A stretch of DNA of 64,000 nt, from positions 2,294,001-2,358,000 of the forward strand of contig NZ_CP032317.1 in NCBI RefSeq assembly GCF_003574965.1, in the 5' to 3' direction. Position 1 is the first letter of the stretch. Each line of letters begins with the position of its first letter. The position numbers and the translations under genes were made by a program. This document shows, piece after piece, positions 16,122-23,452 of the stretch. The notes under the pieces are model-generated. The model was not told the DNA's origin and did not search any database. It saw only the letters and a program-made list of their open reading frames with translations. Origin of the DNA: Hymenobacter oligotrophus. GTDB lineage: Bacteria > Bacteroidota > Bacteroidia > Cytophagales > Hymenobacteraceae.

Positions 16122-16143
16122 CCTTTTCGGTATTCGAAAAAAC

Positions 16144-16183
16144 AAAACGGGCGGCTCCCTGATCTAGGGAGCCGCCCGTTTTT
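16144..16183. terminator. Bidirectional terminator between convergent genes
   Basis: A perfect 17-bp stem (16144-16160 with 16166-16182), loop GATCT, A4 and T5 at the ends. It serves the secreted protein gene and the convergent dehydrogenase. Confidence 0.92.
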
Positions 16184-16202
16184 GCATAGGCCATCCGAGA
16201 GC

Positions 16203-17246
16203 TTACAACGTAGCCAAGTCTATCACGAAGCGGTACTTCACGTCGGCTTTCAGCATGCGTTCGTAGGCTTCGTTGATGTAGTCCATCGAAATTACCTCTA
16301 CATCGGCCGCAATGTTGTGCTCGGCGCAGAAATCGAGCATTTCCTGCGTTTCCTCAATGCCGCCAATCAGCGAGCCGGCAATGCGGCGGCGCTTGGCAAT
16401 GAGGTTGAAGGCATGGAGCTGCGGCGCTTCGGGCGGCACGCCGAGCAAAATCATGGTACCGTCGCGGCGAAGCAGGTTTACGTACATGCCCATATCCAGC
16501 GGCGCCGATACGGTGTTCAGGATGAAGTCGAAGTAGTTCGACACGCCCTTGAGCGCGGCCGGGTCTTTGGTCACCACAAACTTGTGGGCACCTAGGGCTT
16601 CGGCATCGGCTTGCTTGTTGGGCGAGGTGCTGAGCACCGTAACCTCGGCGCCCATGGCGGCCGCCAGCTTCACGGCCATGTGGCCCAGGCCGCCCAGGCC
16701 CATTACGCCAACGCGGTGGCCCTGGCCTACCTTCCACTGGCGCAGCGGCGAGTAGGTGGTAATGCCGGCGCACAGCAGCGGCGCCACGCCCTCGAGCGGC
16801 AACGATTCGGGCACGCGCAGGGTGTAAGCTTCGTCCACCACAATCAGCTTGGAGTAGCCGCCGTAGGTGGGCGCGCCGGTGTTTCGTTCGCGGCCGTTGT
16901 AGGTGCCCACAAAGCCTACTTCGCAGTACTGCTCGAGGCCCTCTTTGCAGCTTGGGCAAGTGCGGCACGAATCGACCATGCAGCCCACGCCGGCCAGGTC
17001 GCCGGGCTTAAACTGGCGCACGTGTTCCCCTACTTTGGTTACGCGGCCCACAATTTCGTGGCCGGGCACCATCGGGAAGATGGAGCCGCCCCATTCGTCG
17101 CGCACCTGGTGCAAATCGGAGTGGCATACGCCGCAGTACAGAATATCGATCTGCACATCGTGCGGGCCCACTTCGCGGCGCTCAAACTCAAACGGCGCGA
17201 GCGGAATATTAACCGCCGGCGCTGCGTAGGCTTTGGTTGGTTGCAT
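16203..17246 (-). CDS. Zinc-dependent NAD(P) alcohol dehydrogenase (YahK/CAD type)
   Basis: 347 residues, medium-chain dehydrogenase. Catalytic zinc ligands: Cys in YCGVCHSDLHQVRDEW (about 38-53) and His-Glu in VPGHEIVGRV (about 60-69). The structural zinc is held by four Cys in DSCRTCPSCKEGLEQYC (about 92-108). The Rossmann motif is VGVMGLGGLGHMAVKLA near 180-196. The closest described relatives are broad aldehyde reductases of the YahK/cinnamyl-alcohol type that reduce aldehydes with NADPH. The start MQPTKAYAAP fits the family. It diverges from the DUF3817 gene, with about 95 bp of shared upstream DNA. Confidence 0.92.
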   Translation of the reverse strand: MQPTKAYAAPAVNIPLAPFEFERREVGPHDVQIDILYCGVCHSDLHQVRDEWGGSIFPMVPGHEIVGRVTKVGEHVRQFKPGDLAGVGCMVDSCRTCPSCKEGLEQYCEVGFVGTYNGRERNTGAPTYGGYSKLIVVDEAYTLRVPESLPLEGVAPLLCAGITTYSPLRQWKVGQGHRVGVMGLGGLGHMAVKLAAAMGAEVTVLSTSPNKQADAEALGAHKFVVTKDPAALKGVSNYFDFILNTVSAPLDMGMYVNLLRRDGTMILLGVPPEAPQLHAFNLIAKRRRIAGSLIGGIEETQEMLDFCAEHNIAADVEVISMDYINEAYERMLKADVKYRFVIDLATL

Positions 17247-17309
17247 TGCTTGGAATAAGAAGTTGATCGAGGTCTGTCAAAAGTCAGCCACAAAGGAAAG
17301 GGAAGACGG

Positions 17310-17317
17310 TAACTTCG
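17310..17317 (+). promoter_or_regulatory. -7-like box (TAACTTCG)
   Basis: TAnnTTCG 26 nt before the ATG of the DUF3817 gene, in the region divergent from the dehydrogenase. Confidence 0.4.
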
Positions 17318-17343
17318 CGGCTTGGGTTATTGTTGGCCTTGAT

Positions 17344-17646
17344 ATGCAGAACTCCGGTTTGTTTTCTTCTACCCTAGGTCGCCTGCGCGTGGCGGGCTTC
17401 CTCGAAGGTTTGTCGTTTTTGGTGCTGTTGGGCATTGCCATGCCCCTCAAGTACCTCATGGGCCAGCCCGAAGCAGTTAAGCACGTGGGCATGGCGCACG
17501 GCCTGCTGTTTGTGCTCTACGTGTTGCTGCTGATTATGGCCACTATTGAGCACAGCTGGTCGGTGCGCAAAGCTGCGCTGGGCTTCGTGGCCTCGCTGGT
17601 GCCTTTCGGCACGTTTTGGGCCGATAAGAAGCTCTTTCGGGAATAG
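17344..17646 (+). CDS. DUF3817 small membrane protein
   Basis: 100 residues from MQNSGLFSSTLGRLRVAGF. The DUF3817 pattern is seen: RVAGFLEGLSFLVLLGIAMPLKYLMG, then VGMAHGLLFVLYVLLLIMATIEH with the conserved HG, and ASLVPFGTFWADKKL at the end. Three transmembrane helices. The function of this family is not established. Codons upstream in frame lie over the promoter region, so this Met is preferred. An R3 repeat follows immediately. Confidence 0.85.
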   Translation: MQNSGLFSSTLGRLRVAGFLEGLSFLVLLGIAMPLKYLMGQPEAVKHVGMAHGLLFVLYVLLLIMATIEHSWSVRKAALGFVASLVPFGTFWADKKLFRE

Positions 17647-17663
17647 CCGATTGGTGGCGGATA

Positions 17664-17780
17664 GTAGCGCGGACTTTGGCTACGCCGACCTTCGGTTGTA
17701 GTTCGCGTCCCCGGATAGTAATTTCTAATCGTTGTGGATGATTGAGTTTACTATCTGCGGACGCGGACTACAAAGTTCGC
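17664..17780. repeat. R3 repeat copy a, with an extended palindrome
   Basis: The core at 17664-17707 matches 28139-28182 (inverted) and 33221-33264 at nearly every position. Here it is part of a larger inverted repeat: about 17699-17724 pairs with 17745-17772, with ATAGTAA near the centre of both arms. It lies between convergent genes and overlaps the last codons of the DUF1990 gene at 17768. Confidence 0.8.
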
Positions 17781-18451
17781 ACTACGGCTGTTTCGGATGC
17801 ACCTTGCCGCAACTGCGCAATTACCTGCTCGCGCATGCGCCGCATCGACTCACGGGCAAACTTGCGCTGCAACATGCGCCCGAACAGCTTGAAGCCGATG
17901 CGGTAGAAGAAGTTTTGGATGCGGTCGGGCTGCGAGTAGGCTTTCACCTGAAACCGCACGCGGCCGGTGCGCAGCTGCTTGTGCACGGTAAAGGTGATTT
18001 CGCCCTTTTCGAAGTGGCCCTCGAGGGTGCGGTAGTTGTAGCCCCACACCTGCTCGGGGCCGTCGTCGGGCGAAGGAGTGCGCTGCTCGTCGATGACGCC
18101 GCCAATGCGCACGCCAAACCAAAACGTGAACCCCAGAAACTGCCCGCGCAGCAGCATCACGCGCTCGGCCAACGGCTGCTCCGGCACGAAGATGCCGGTA
18201 ATCAGATCGGGCGGCGGAAAAGAGTAGTTCAGCAGCACTTGCTTGGCCGCCTCAAAGCTGCCGCCGGCCACGGGCGGGCCCGGCGGCTCGGCAGGTAAGT
18301 CAGTGCCGTAGTCATCGAGCTGCCAACCGGTTTCGGAGGTGTACTCGTGTACGCGCTCCAAGTCGTAGTTTACTTTGGCCTTGCCGTAGGCCTCGAGCTG
18401 CGTGCGGTACTGGTGCCAGGCCGGTACGCCCGTGGGGTTAGCTGCGCTCAT
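17768..18451 (-). CDS. DUF1990 family protein (second of a pair)
   Basis: 227 residues from MSAANPTGVPAWHQYRTQLE. DUF1990 features: LNYSFPPPDLITGIF near 80-95, ERVMLLRGQFLGFTFWFGVRI near 103-124, VWGYNYRTLEGHFEKGEITFTVHK near 142-166, and a C-terminal basic helix RMLQRKFARESMRRMREQV. The domain is a START/SRPBCC-like beta fold of unknown ligand. Its ATG lies inside the end of the upstream DUF1990 gene (14-bp overlap), so the two are translationally coupled. Its stop falls in the R3 repeat, which could affect mRNA stability. Confidence 0.8.
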   Translation of the reverse strand: MSAANPTGVPAWHQYRTQLEAYGKAKVNYDLERVHEYTSETGWQLDDYGTDLPAEPPGPPVAGGSFEAAKQVLLNYSFPPPDLITGIFVPEQPLAERVMLLRGQFLGFTFWFGVRIGGVIDEQRTPSPDDGPEQVWGYNYRTLEGHFEKGEITFTVHKQLRTGRVRFQVKAYSQPDRIQNFFYRIGFKLFGRMLQRKFARESMRRMREQVIAQLRQGASETAVVRTL

Positions 18452-19013
18452 GGTGCTCCTTGCGCTTTTCGGCACCGTCGTGCTCGGTGGTATCTACTTG
18501 CACCGGACCTAGGGCTTGGCCGCCGCTCTCTTCGGCTACGCGCTGGCAAAACGTAACCCAGGTTTGCTCCTGCACCTGCTTGCCCACGCCGAGGGTGCCG
18601 TAGGCAAAGGCCACCAGCCCATCGCGCGCGCGGGCTTTGGAGTGAATTTCGAAACGCAACACATCGGGCTGGTTGGGCAATTGGCGCAACGAAAACCGAA
18701 TGTGGCCGGCTTCGGGGTGGCCTTCGAGGGTCAGCAGCTCGAAGTGCTGTTTGCCTGCTTCGGTTACGCGCACCGAGCCATTCCAAGGGCCCAGAATTTT
18801 GATGTGAAATTCGTCGCCCACGTGCAGGCCGTGCTTTTCGCCCTTTTCCTTGTGAAACTCGGCCAGCAGGCCCGGCGAGTATCGCTCAATGTTGCACTGA
18901 ATGTCGTGCATGAGGGCGGCGGCGGATTGCTTCGGATGGGCTATATCGATGTAGTAGCGCCGCTCTGTAAAAGGCCCGGCGCCCTGTTCGGCGGTTTGCG
19001 GATTCTGAGACAT
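18438..19013 (-). CDS. DUF1990-like/SRPBCC family protein (first of a pair)
   Basis: 191 residues from MSQNPQTAEQGAGPF. The fold pattern resembles its neighbour: VGDEFHIKILGPWNGSVRV, HFELLTLEGHPEAGHIRFSLRQ and DVLRFEIHSKARARDGLVAFAYGTLGVGKQVQEQTWVTFCQRVAEE. EGHPEAGHI parallels EGHFEKGEI of the neighbour, so the pair probably arose by duplication and together may form a heterodimer. The first 10 codons of the longer frame give no better start. The C-terminus KEHHERS overlaps the next gene. Confidence 0.7.
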   Translation of the reverse strand: MSQNPQTAEQGAGPFTERRYYIDIAHPKQSAAALMHDIQCNIERYSPGLLAEFHKEKGEKHGLHVGDEFHIKILGPWNGSVRVTEAGKQHFELLTLEGHPEAGHIRFSLRQLPNQPDVLRFEIHSKARARDGLVAFAYGTLGVGKQVQEQTWVTFCQRVAEESGGQALGPVQVDTTEHDGAEKRKEHHERS

Positions 19014-19208
19014 ATGTGCAGCCCCTGCCCGGGGAAGGAACACGGCAGGTGCTTTGCTGAAAACGATGCCCGCCAGCCGGAGGTTAGCTCGGGCGCCGGC
19101 GCGGCGGCTACACCTAGGTGCTGTAGTTGCTGAGCAGGCAAGTGGGCCGCCTCCGATTGATTTTCGAACCGAGAAGTCTCGGGCCCTACCAAGATTGTGC
19201 GCCGTTGC

Positions 19209-19862
19209 TCAGCGCAGGTAACGCGTACACCAATTCACGGCCAAATCGGCTACTTCCTCGAGGGCGCCGGGCTCCTCAAACAAGTGCCCCGCGCCTTGCA
19301 CCACCCGCATTTGGCACGGGCCACCTAGGGCATCCATGGCTTGTTCGTTCAGCCCAATTACGGGCCAATCCTGCCCGCCCACAATCAGCAGCGACGGCGC
19401 CGAAACGCGGTGCAGGGCGGGCAGCACCAAATCGGGGCGGCCACCGCGCGAGATTACCGCGTGCACCTGCGAGCCGAGCTCGGCCGCCGCGCGCATGGCT
19501 GAAGCCGCGCCCGTGCTGGCCCCAAAGAAGCCCAACCGCAAATCGTGAAGGCGCTGCTCGCGGCGCACCCAGCTGGTGGCACCTAGCAGGCGGCGCGTCA
19601 GCAAATCAATGTCAAACCGAGCCTCAAAGTGCTGGTCTTCTTCGGGCGTCAGCAAGTCGAAAAGCAACGTAGCAAAGCCGGCTTTTTGCAGGCGCTGGGC
19701 TACAAATCGGTTGCGCGAGCTAAGGCGGCTGCTGCCGCTGCCGTGCGAAAACACGACAATGCCGGAGGCGCGAGCGGGTACCGTCAGGTCGCCGAGCAAG
19801 GTAGCTTGCGGCAGCTCCAGCCGTACTGCCGTGGTAGTCGGCGTAACTACTGATGAATTCAT
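19209..19862 (-). CDS. Alpha/beta hydrolase (dienelactone hydrolase-like)
   Basis: 217 residues from MNSSVVTPTTTAVRLELP. IVVFSHGSGSSRLSSRN (about 34-50) is the oxyanion-hole strand; the nucleophile Ser is in LGFFGASTGAASAM (about 108-121). The acid is Asp in LIVGGQDWPVIG and the His is in VQGAGHLFEEPG near the end. Such proteins are often fused or linked to a phosphoribosyltransferase, which is absent here. It is a cytoplasmic esterase-like enzyme of unknown substrate. It diverges from the gene at 20021. Confidence 0.87.
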   Translation of the reverse strand: MNSSVVTPTTTAVRLELPQATLLGDLTVPARASGIVVFSHGSGSSRLSSRNRFVAQRLQKAGFATLLFDLLTPEEDQHFEARFDIDLLTRRLLGATSWVRREQRLHDLRLGFFGASTGAASAMRAAAELGSQVHAVISRGGRPDLVLPALHRVSAPSLLIVGGQDWPVIGLNEQAMDALGGPCQMRVVQGAGHLFEEPGALEEVADLAVNWCTRYLR

Positions 19863-20020
19863 GCGTGCAGAGAGAAGGTACCCGGCTTTACGCAACGGCC
19901 GCCAAAAGGTGCCGGGCCGCGGCAGAGCAAGTGCGTTTCGAAACGCGGTTTTTCCGAAGTCAGAGCGCAATAGCGCGGCGCCACTTTTTCAGCTATTTTT
20001 CCGGAGTAAAGCCCGCCGCA

Positions 20021-20560
20021 GTGCCTCGTTATACCTCCTTCGACGCCAATGCCACCATCAACGGCGAGAGCATACGCTCGTTGCTGGCCGGCTTGCGCGT
20101 GGCCAACCACGGCCCGGAGCTGCTGGCGCGCCACGGCATTGCCGAAAACCCCGAGCCCGGCAAGTGGTACCCCATGCAAGCCTGGCTCGATGTGCTGGCC
20201 GATGTAGAAGCCAAATTTGGCGCCGAAACGCTTTACAGCATCGGGCTGCAGGTCGTCGACCACAGCCAATTTCCGGCTTCGCTGCACACGCTTGCGCAAG
20301 CCATGCGCGGGCTCGACCTCACCTACCGCACCAACGTGCACGGCCACAACATGGGCTACTACCACGTGGCGCGCGAGGCCGAGCGCGAGCTGGTGCTGCA
20401 CTGCCGCACGCCCAACCCCGTGCCGTTCGACCTAGGGATTATTACCGGGCTGGCCCGCCGTTTTAAACCCGCCGATGCCGTGCGCGTGAAGGTGGAGGTG
20501 GAGCCCGAGCGCCCCGTACCCACCGATCCGCACCTCACCGCTTTCAGCATTCGGTGGTAA
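20021..20560 (+). CDS. Hypothetical protein, about 179 residues
   Basis: Soluble, no signal peptide. Visible segments: NATINGESIRSLLAGLRV, KWYPMQAWLDVLADVEAKFGAETLYSIGLQVVD and RGLDLTYRTNVHGHNMGYYHV, then a polar strand-rich end with HCRTPNPVPFDLGIITGLARRF, a Cys in a sensor-like position. The shape recalls heme-NO/4-vinyl-reductase-type small-molecule binding domains, but I cannot place it firmly. The start is uncertain: GTG at 20021 gives VPRYTSFDAN, with GGAG some 15 nt upstream; the frame is also open back to 19853, but that DNA encodes an unlikely basic leader. Confidence 0.6.
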   Translation: MPRYTSFDANATINGESIRSLLAGLRVANHGPELLARHGIAENPEPGKWYPMQAWLDVLADVEAKFGAETLYSIGLQVVDHSQFPASLHTLAQAMRGLDLTYRTNVHGHNMGYYHVAREAERELVLHCRTPNPVPFDLGIITGLARRFKPADAVRVKVEVEPERPVPTDPHLTAFSIRW

Positions 20561-20661
20561 CGCGGCGGCCATCCGAACCCGGGCCTTATTTTTACCTGCG
20601 GCAGTTCTGTTGCGCAAGCGCTGCAGTGCTGCTGCCACACCTCTTTTTTACCTTCTTCCTG

Positions 20662-22212
20662 ATGCGTACTCGCTTTATCAAGCCACTACTCGGCGGCTTG
20701 TTTGCCCTGGCCCTAGGTGGCGCGGCACCGGCCACGGCCCAAACCGCTTCGGCCCCCAACCGCTTCGTTGCCGATTCGCTCGATCGGTACATTCAGCGCG
20801 GCATGCGCCAATGGCAAATTCCGGGGCTGGCCGTGGTGGTGGTGAAAGATGGGCAAGTGGTGGTCAGCAAAGGCTACGGCGTGCGCGACCTTGCCAAGAA
20901 AGAGCCCGTTGACGACAAGACGCTGTTTTTGATTGCCTCGAACAGCAAGCTGTTTACCGGCACGGCCCTGGCCAACCTCGAGCAGCAAAAGAAACTCTCG
21001 CTCAACGACGCAGCCACCAAGTACCTGCCCGGTTTTCAGCTCTACGACCCCACGAGCACGCAGCTTACCACCGTGCGCGACTTGATGGGCCACCACCTCG
21101 GCACCAAAACCTTCCAGGGCGATTTCGCTTTCTGGGATTCCAACTTCACGCGGGAGGAAATCATCGAGCGCATGCGCACGCTGAAACCCGTGTACCAGTT
21201 TCGGCAGGATTACGGCTACTGCAACGCCGGTTTTCTGGCCGCCGGCGAGATTATCCCGAAGGTAACGGGCGGCACCACCTGGGAGAATTACGTGGAGCAA
21301 ACCATGCTGAAGCCCTTGGGCATGAGCAACACTTACATGCTGACGGCCGGCTTTGCGCAGCGCCCCAACATTGCCCTGCCCTACTCCAATGCCTACGGCC
21401 CGCTGGCCGTGCTGCCCATCGACCAGATCGACAACCTAGGGCCGGCGGGCAGCATGGTATCGAGCGTGAGCGACTTGGCCAAGTGGCTGCAGTGCCAACT
21501 CGACAGCGGCAAGTACCAAGGCCAGCAGGTGCTGCCCTGGGCCGCTGTGCGCCGCACCCGCGACCCCAACACCCTGATTTCGACGCGCAAATCCTCGTTG
21601 TTGCCCGAGCACTTCCGCACCTACGGCCTCGGCGTGTTTGCCGCCGACTACAACGGCCGGCAGGTGTACTGGCACACGGGCGGCGCCACCGGCTACGTGA
21701 GCAATACTTGCTTTGTGCCCGAGGAGCGCCTGGGTATTGCCGTGCTCACCAACCAAGATAACCACAGCTTCTTCGAGGCCCTGCGCTACCAACTGCTCGA
21801 TGCCTACTTGGGCATGCCGTACGTCGACCGCAGCCGCCAGCTGTGGAACCGCAGCCAAGCCGCCCGCGACGAAACCCGCCAAAACATTGCCCAGCTGAAC
21901 GCCCGCGTAGCCAAGAAAAATAAGCCTGCTGTGGCGCTGAAAAACTACGCCGGCCAGTACACGCACCCGGTTTATGGGCCCATCACCATCGAGGCCAAAG
22001 GCAAGCAGCTAATGCTCCGCTTCAGCCGCCACCCCGAGCTGCGCGCCACCCTCGACTACATGGATGCGCAGGATTTCCGGGCCACGTACTCCAACCTCAC
22101 CTATGGCATTTACCCGGCTACGTTCGTGGTTGATAACGGCCAGGTGAAATCGGTGGAGCTGCGCGTAAACGACGGCATCGACCAAGACCCGTACGTGTTC
22201 ACGAGGGGGTAA
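20662..22212 (+). CDS. Serine hydrolase (class C beta-lactamase/PBP family)
   Basis: 516 residues, exported by an N-terminal signal peptide ending about APATAQ. Serine beta-lactamase fold: SxxK is SNSK (S93, K96), the YxN-like motif is YGYCNAG (YCN), and the KTG-like motif is WHTGGATG. A C-terminal DUF3471-like domain (KNYAGQYTHPVYGPITIEAKGKQLMLRFSRHP) begins near residue 430. Members are usually D-aminopeptidases or esterases rather than true beta-lactamases. The ATG at 20662 gives MRTRFIKPLLGGLF; the 36 codons upstream lie within the end of the preceding gene and are not signal-like. Confidence 0.9.
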   Translation: MRTRFIKPLLGGLFALALGGAAPATAQTASAPNRFVADSLDRYIQRGMRQWQIPGLAVVVVKDGQVVVSKGYGVRDLAKKEPVDDKTLFLIASNSKLFTGTALANLEQQKKLSLNDAATKYLPGFQLYDPTSTQLTTVRDLMGHHLGTKTFQGDFAFWDSNFTREEIIERMRTLKPVYQFRQDYGYCNAGFLAAGEIIPKVTGGTTWENYVEQTMLKPLGMSNTYMLTAGFAQRPNIALPYSNAYGPLAVLPIDQIDNLGPAGSMVSSVSDLAKWLQCQLDSGKYQGQQVLPWAAVRRTRDPNTLISTRKSSLLPEHFRTYGLGVFAADYNGRQVYWHTGGATGYVSNTCFVPEERLGIAVLTNQDNHSFFEALRYQLLDAYLGMPYVDRSRQLWNRSQAARDETRQNIAQLNARVAKKNKPAVALKNYAGQYTHPVYGPITIEAKGKQLMLRFSRHPELRATLDYMDAQDFRATYSNLTYGIYPATFVVDNGQVKSVELRVNDGIDQDPYVFTRG

Positions 22213-22242
22213 TTAGCCTCTGCTTCACAGGCAACAACAACC

Positions 22243-22281
22243 AACCTAGGGCCGGTAGCAACACGCTGCCGGCCCTAGTTG
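22243..22281. terminator. Hairpin after the serine hydrolase gene
   Basis: CTAGGGCCGG and CCGGCCCTAG are the core arms of a stem of about 16 bp with a short AACAC loop. It is followed by TTGCG, so the T run is weak. It separates the hydrolase from endonuclease V. One arm contains a CCTAGG. Confidence 0.6.
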
Positions 22282-22310
22282 CGTATAGCCGCGTACCAAC
22301 CGCTCCGCTT

Positions 22311-23000
22311 ATGGCTTACTACCGCCCCTACCACCCGCCCGCCGACCCTGCTTTGGTACGCCAGCTCACGCAGCAGCAAAACGAAATGCGTGCGCGGCAA
22401 CGTATCGAGCCGCTGGCTACGCCGCCAAAGCTTATTGCCGGGCTCGACTCATCGTTTCCGACCGAGGACACAATTCTGTCGGTGATTGTGGTGCTCACGT
22501 ACCCGGGGCTGGAGCTGGTAGAAAAGGCGTACAACTACGGGCCCGTGGATATGCCTTACGTGCCGGGCTTCTTGTCCTTCCGCGAAGCGCCCAATCTTAT
22601 TCATGCCTTTGCCAAGCTGCAGCACCAACCCGATGTGCTGATGGTAGACGGCCACGGCTATGCTCACCCGCGCCGCATGGGCATCGGCGCGCACATTGGT
22701 ATTTTGCTCGACAAGCCCAGCCTAGGCGTAGCCAAACAGGTGCTTACTGGCCAGTACCCCGAACCCGCGCCCGAAAAGGGCAACGTAACGCCGCTTACCG
22801 ACAAGAAAACCGGCGAACTGATTGGCGAAGTGGTGCGCATGAAAGACCGCGTACAACCCGTGTTTGTGTCGCCGGGCCACCGCCTGGACCAAGCCGGTGC
22901 CACTGCCCTGGCCCTAGGTTGCGCAGGCGGTTACAAGCTGCCCGAGCCCACCCGCCTTGCCGATTTGTGGGCGGCTAAGTTTAAAAGCGAGGTACTGTAA
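22311..23000 (+). CDS. nfi: Endonuclease V (deoxyinosine 3' endonuclease)
   Basis: 229 residues; cuts DNA one base 3' of deoxyinosine, starting repair of deaminated adenine. IAGLDSSFP (about 43-51) carries the first catalytic Asp; PYVPGFLSFREAP (about 83-95) is the family signature with the Glu; VDGHGYAHPRRMGIGAHIG (about 112-130) has the second Asp and the His motif; LGVAKQVLTG follows and PGHRLDQAGA lies near the C-terminus. The length is normal and the start MAYYRPYHPP is the first Met. Single gene. Confidence 0.95.
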   Translation: MAYYRPYHPPADPALVRQLTQQQNEMRARQRIEPLATPPKLIAGLDSSFPTEDTILSVIVVLTYPGLELVEKAYNYGPVDMPYVPGFLSFREAPNLIHAFAKLQHQPDVLMVDGHGYAHPRRMGIGAHIGILLDKPSLGVAKQVLTGQYPEPAPEKGNVTPLTDKKTGELIGEVVRMKDRVQPVFVSPGHRLDQAGATALALGCAGGYKLPEPTRLADLWAAKFKSEVL

Positions 23001-23452
23001 TTAACTACTTGCTGCTGATGCGCCGCGGCGCAGCCCCGCCTGTTGCCGGTGGGCCTGCGCAGTCTGCGGGCCCGTTACCGCTTTAGCCCTAGGTGAAACG
23101 CCCTATTGCGCTACCCAAGAGCATGCCTCTGGGGTGCCGAAGCGAAGCTTTGCAAAAAAATATTGCAGCAGCCTGTAACCTTGGTGCCGAGGCGAAGTTT
23201 CCACCGCCGAATTACAAAACACCCTGTTTTGCTTGCCGCACCTACCAGTAGCCGCGGCCGCATGTGGTGGTATTTTCTAGCTCCCGACGCTGCCACCCCG
23301 GCAAGTGGCGCCGCCGGCTGTAGTACCTAGCTCAGGTACATGTTTGCTCCACCTTTCTGGTCGTTTTTCAGCGCAGCTATGCTGTTGCAGGGCAGCGCCT
23401 TGCCTTTGCCCTACCTCTTGCCAACCCTTCTCTCACCCGAACCCTGAGTGCT
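23001..23452. other. Intergenic stretch, 450 bp, no gene seen
   Basis: Open frames here are short and overlapping. A short near-repeat GGTGCCGA(A/G)GCGAAG occurs at about 23133 and 23183. There is one AT-rich A7 run near 23153. It presumably holds the promoter of the DUF5916 gene, but I find no convincing box. Confidence 0.4.

Noticed and set aside
20662-22212. Serine hydrolase as a true class C beta-lactamase
   Set aside because: The SNSK and YCN motifs fit the superfamily, but the DUF3471-like C-terminus is typical of D-aminopeptidase/esterase-type relatives.
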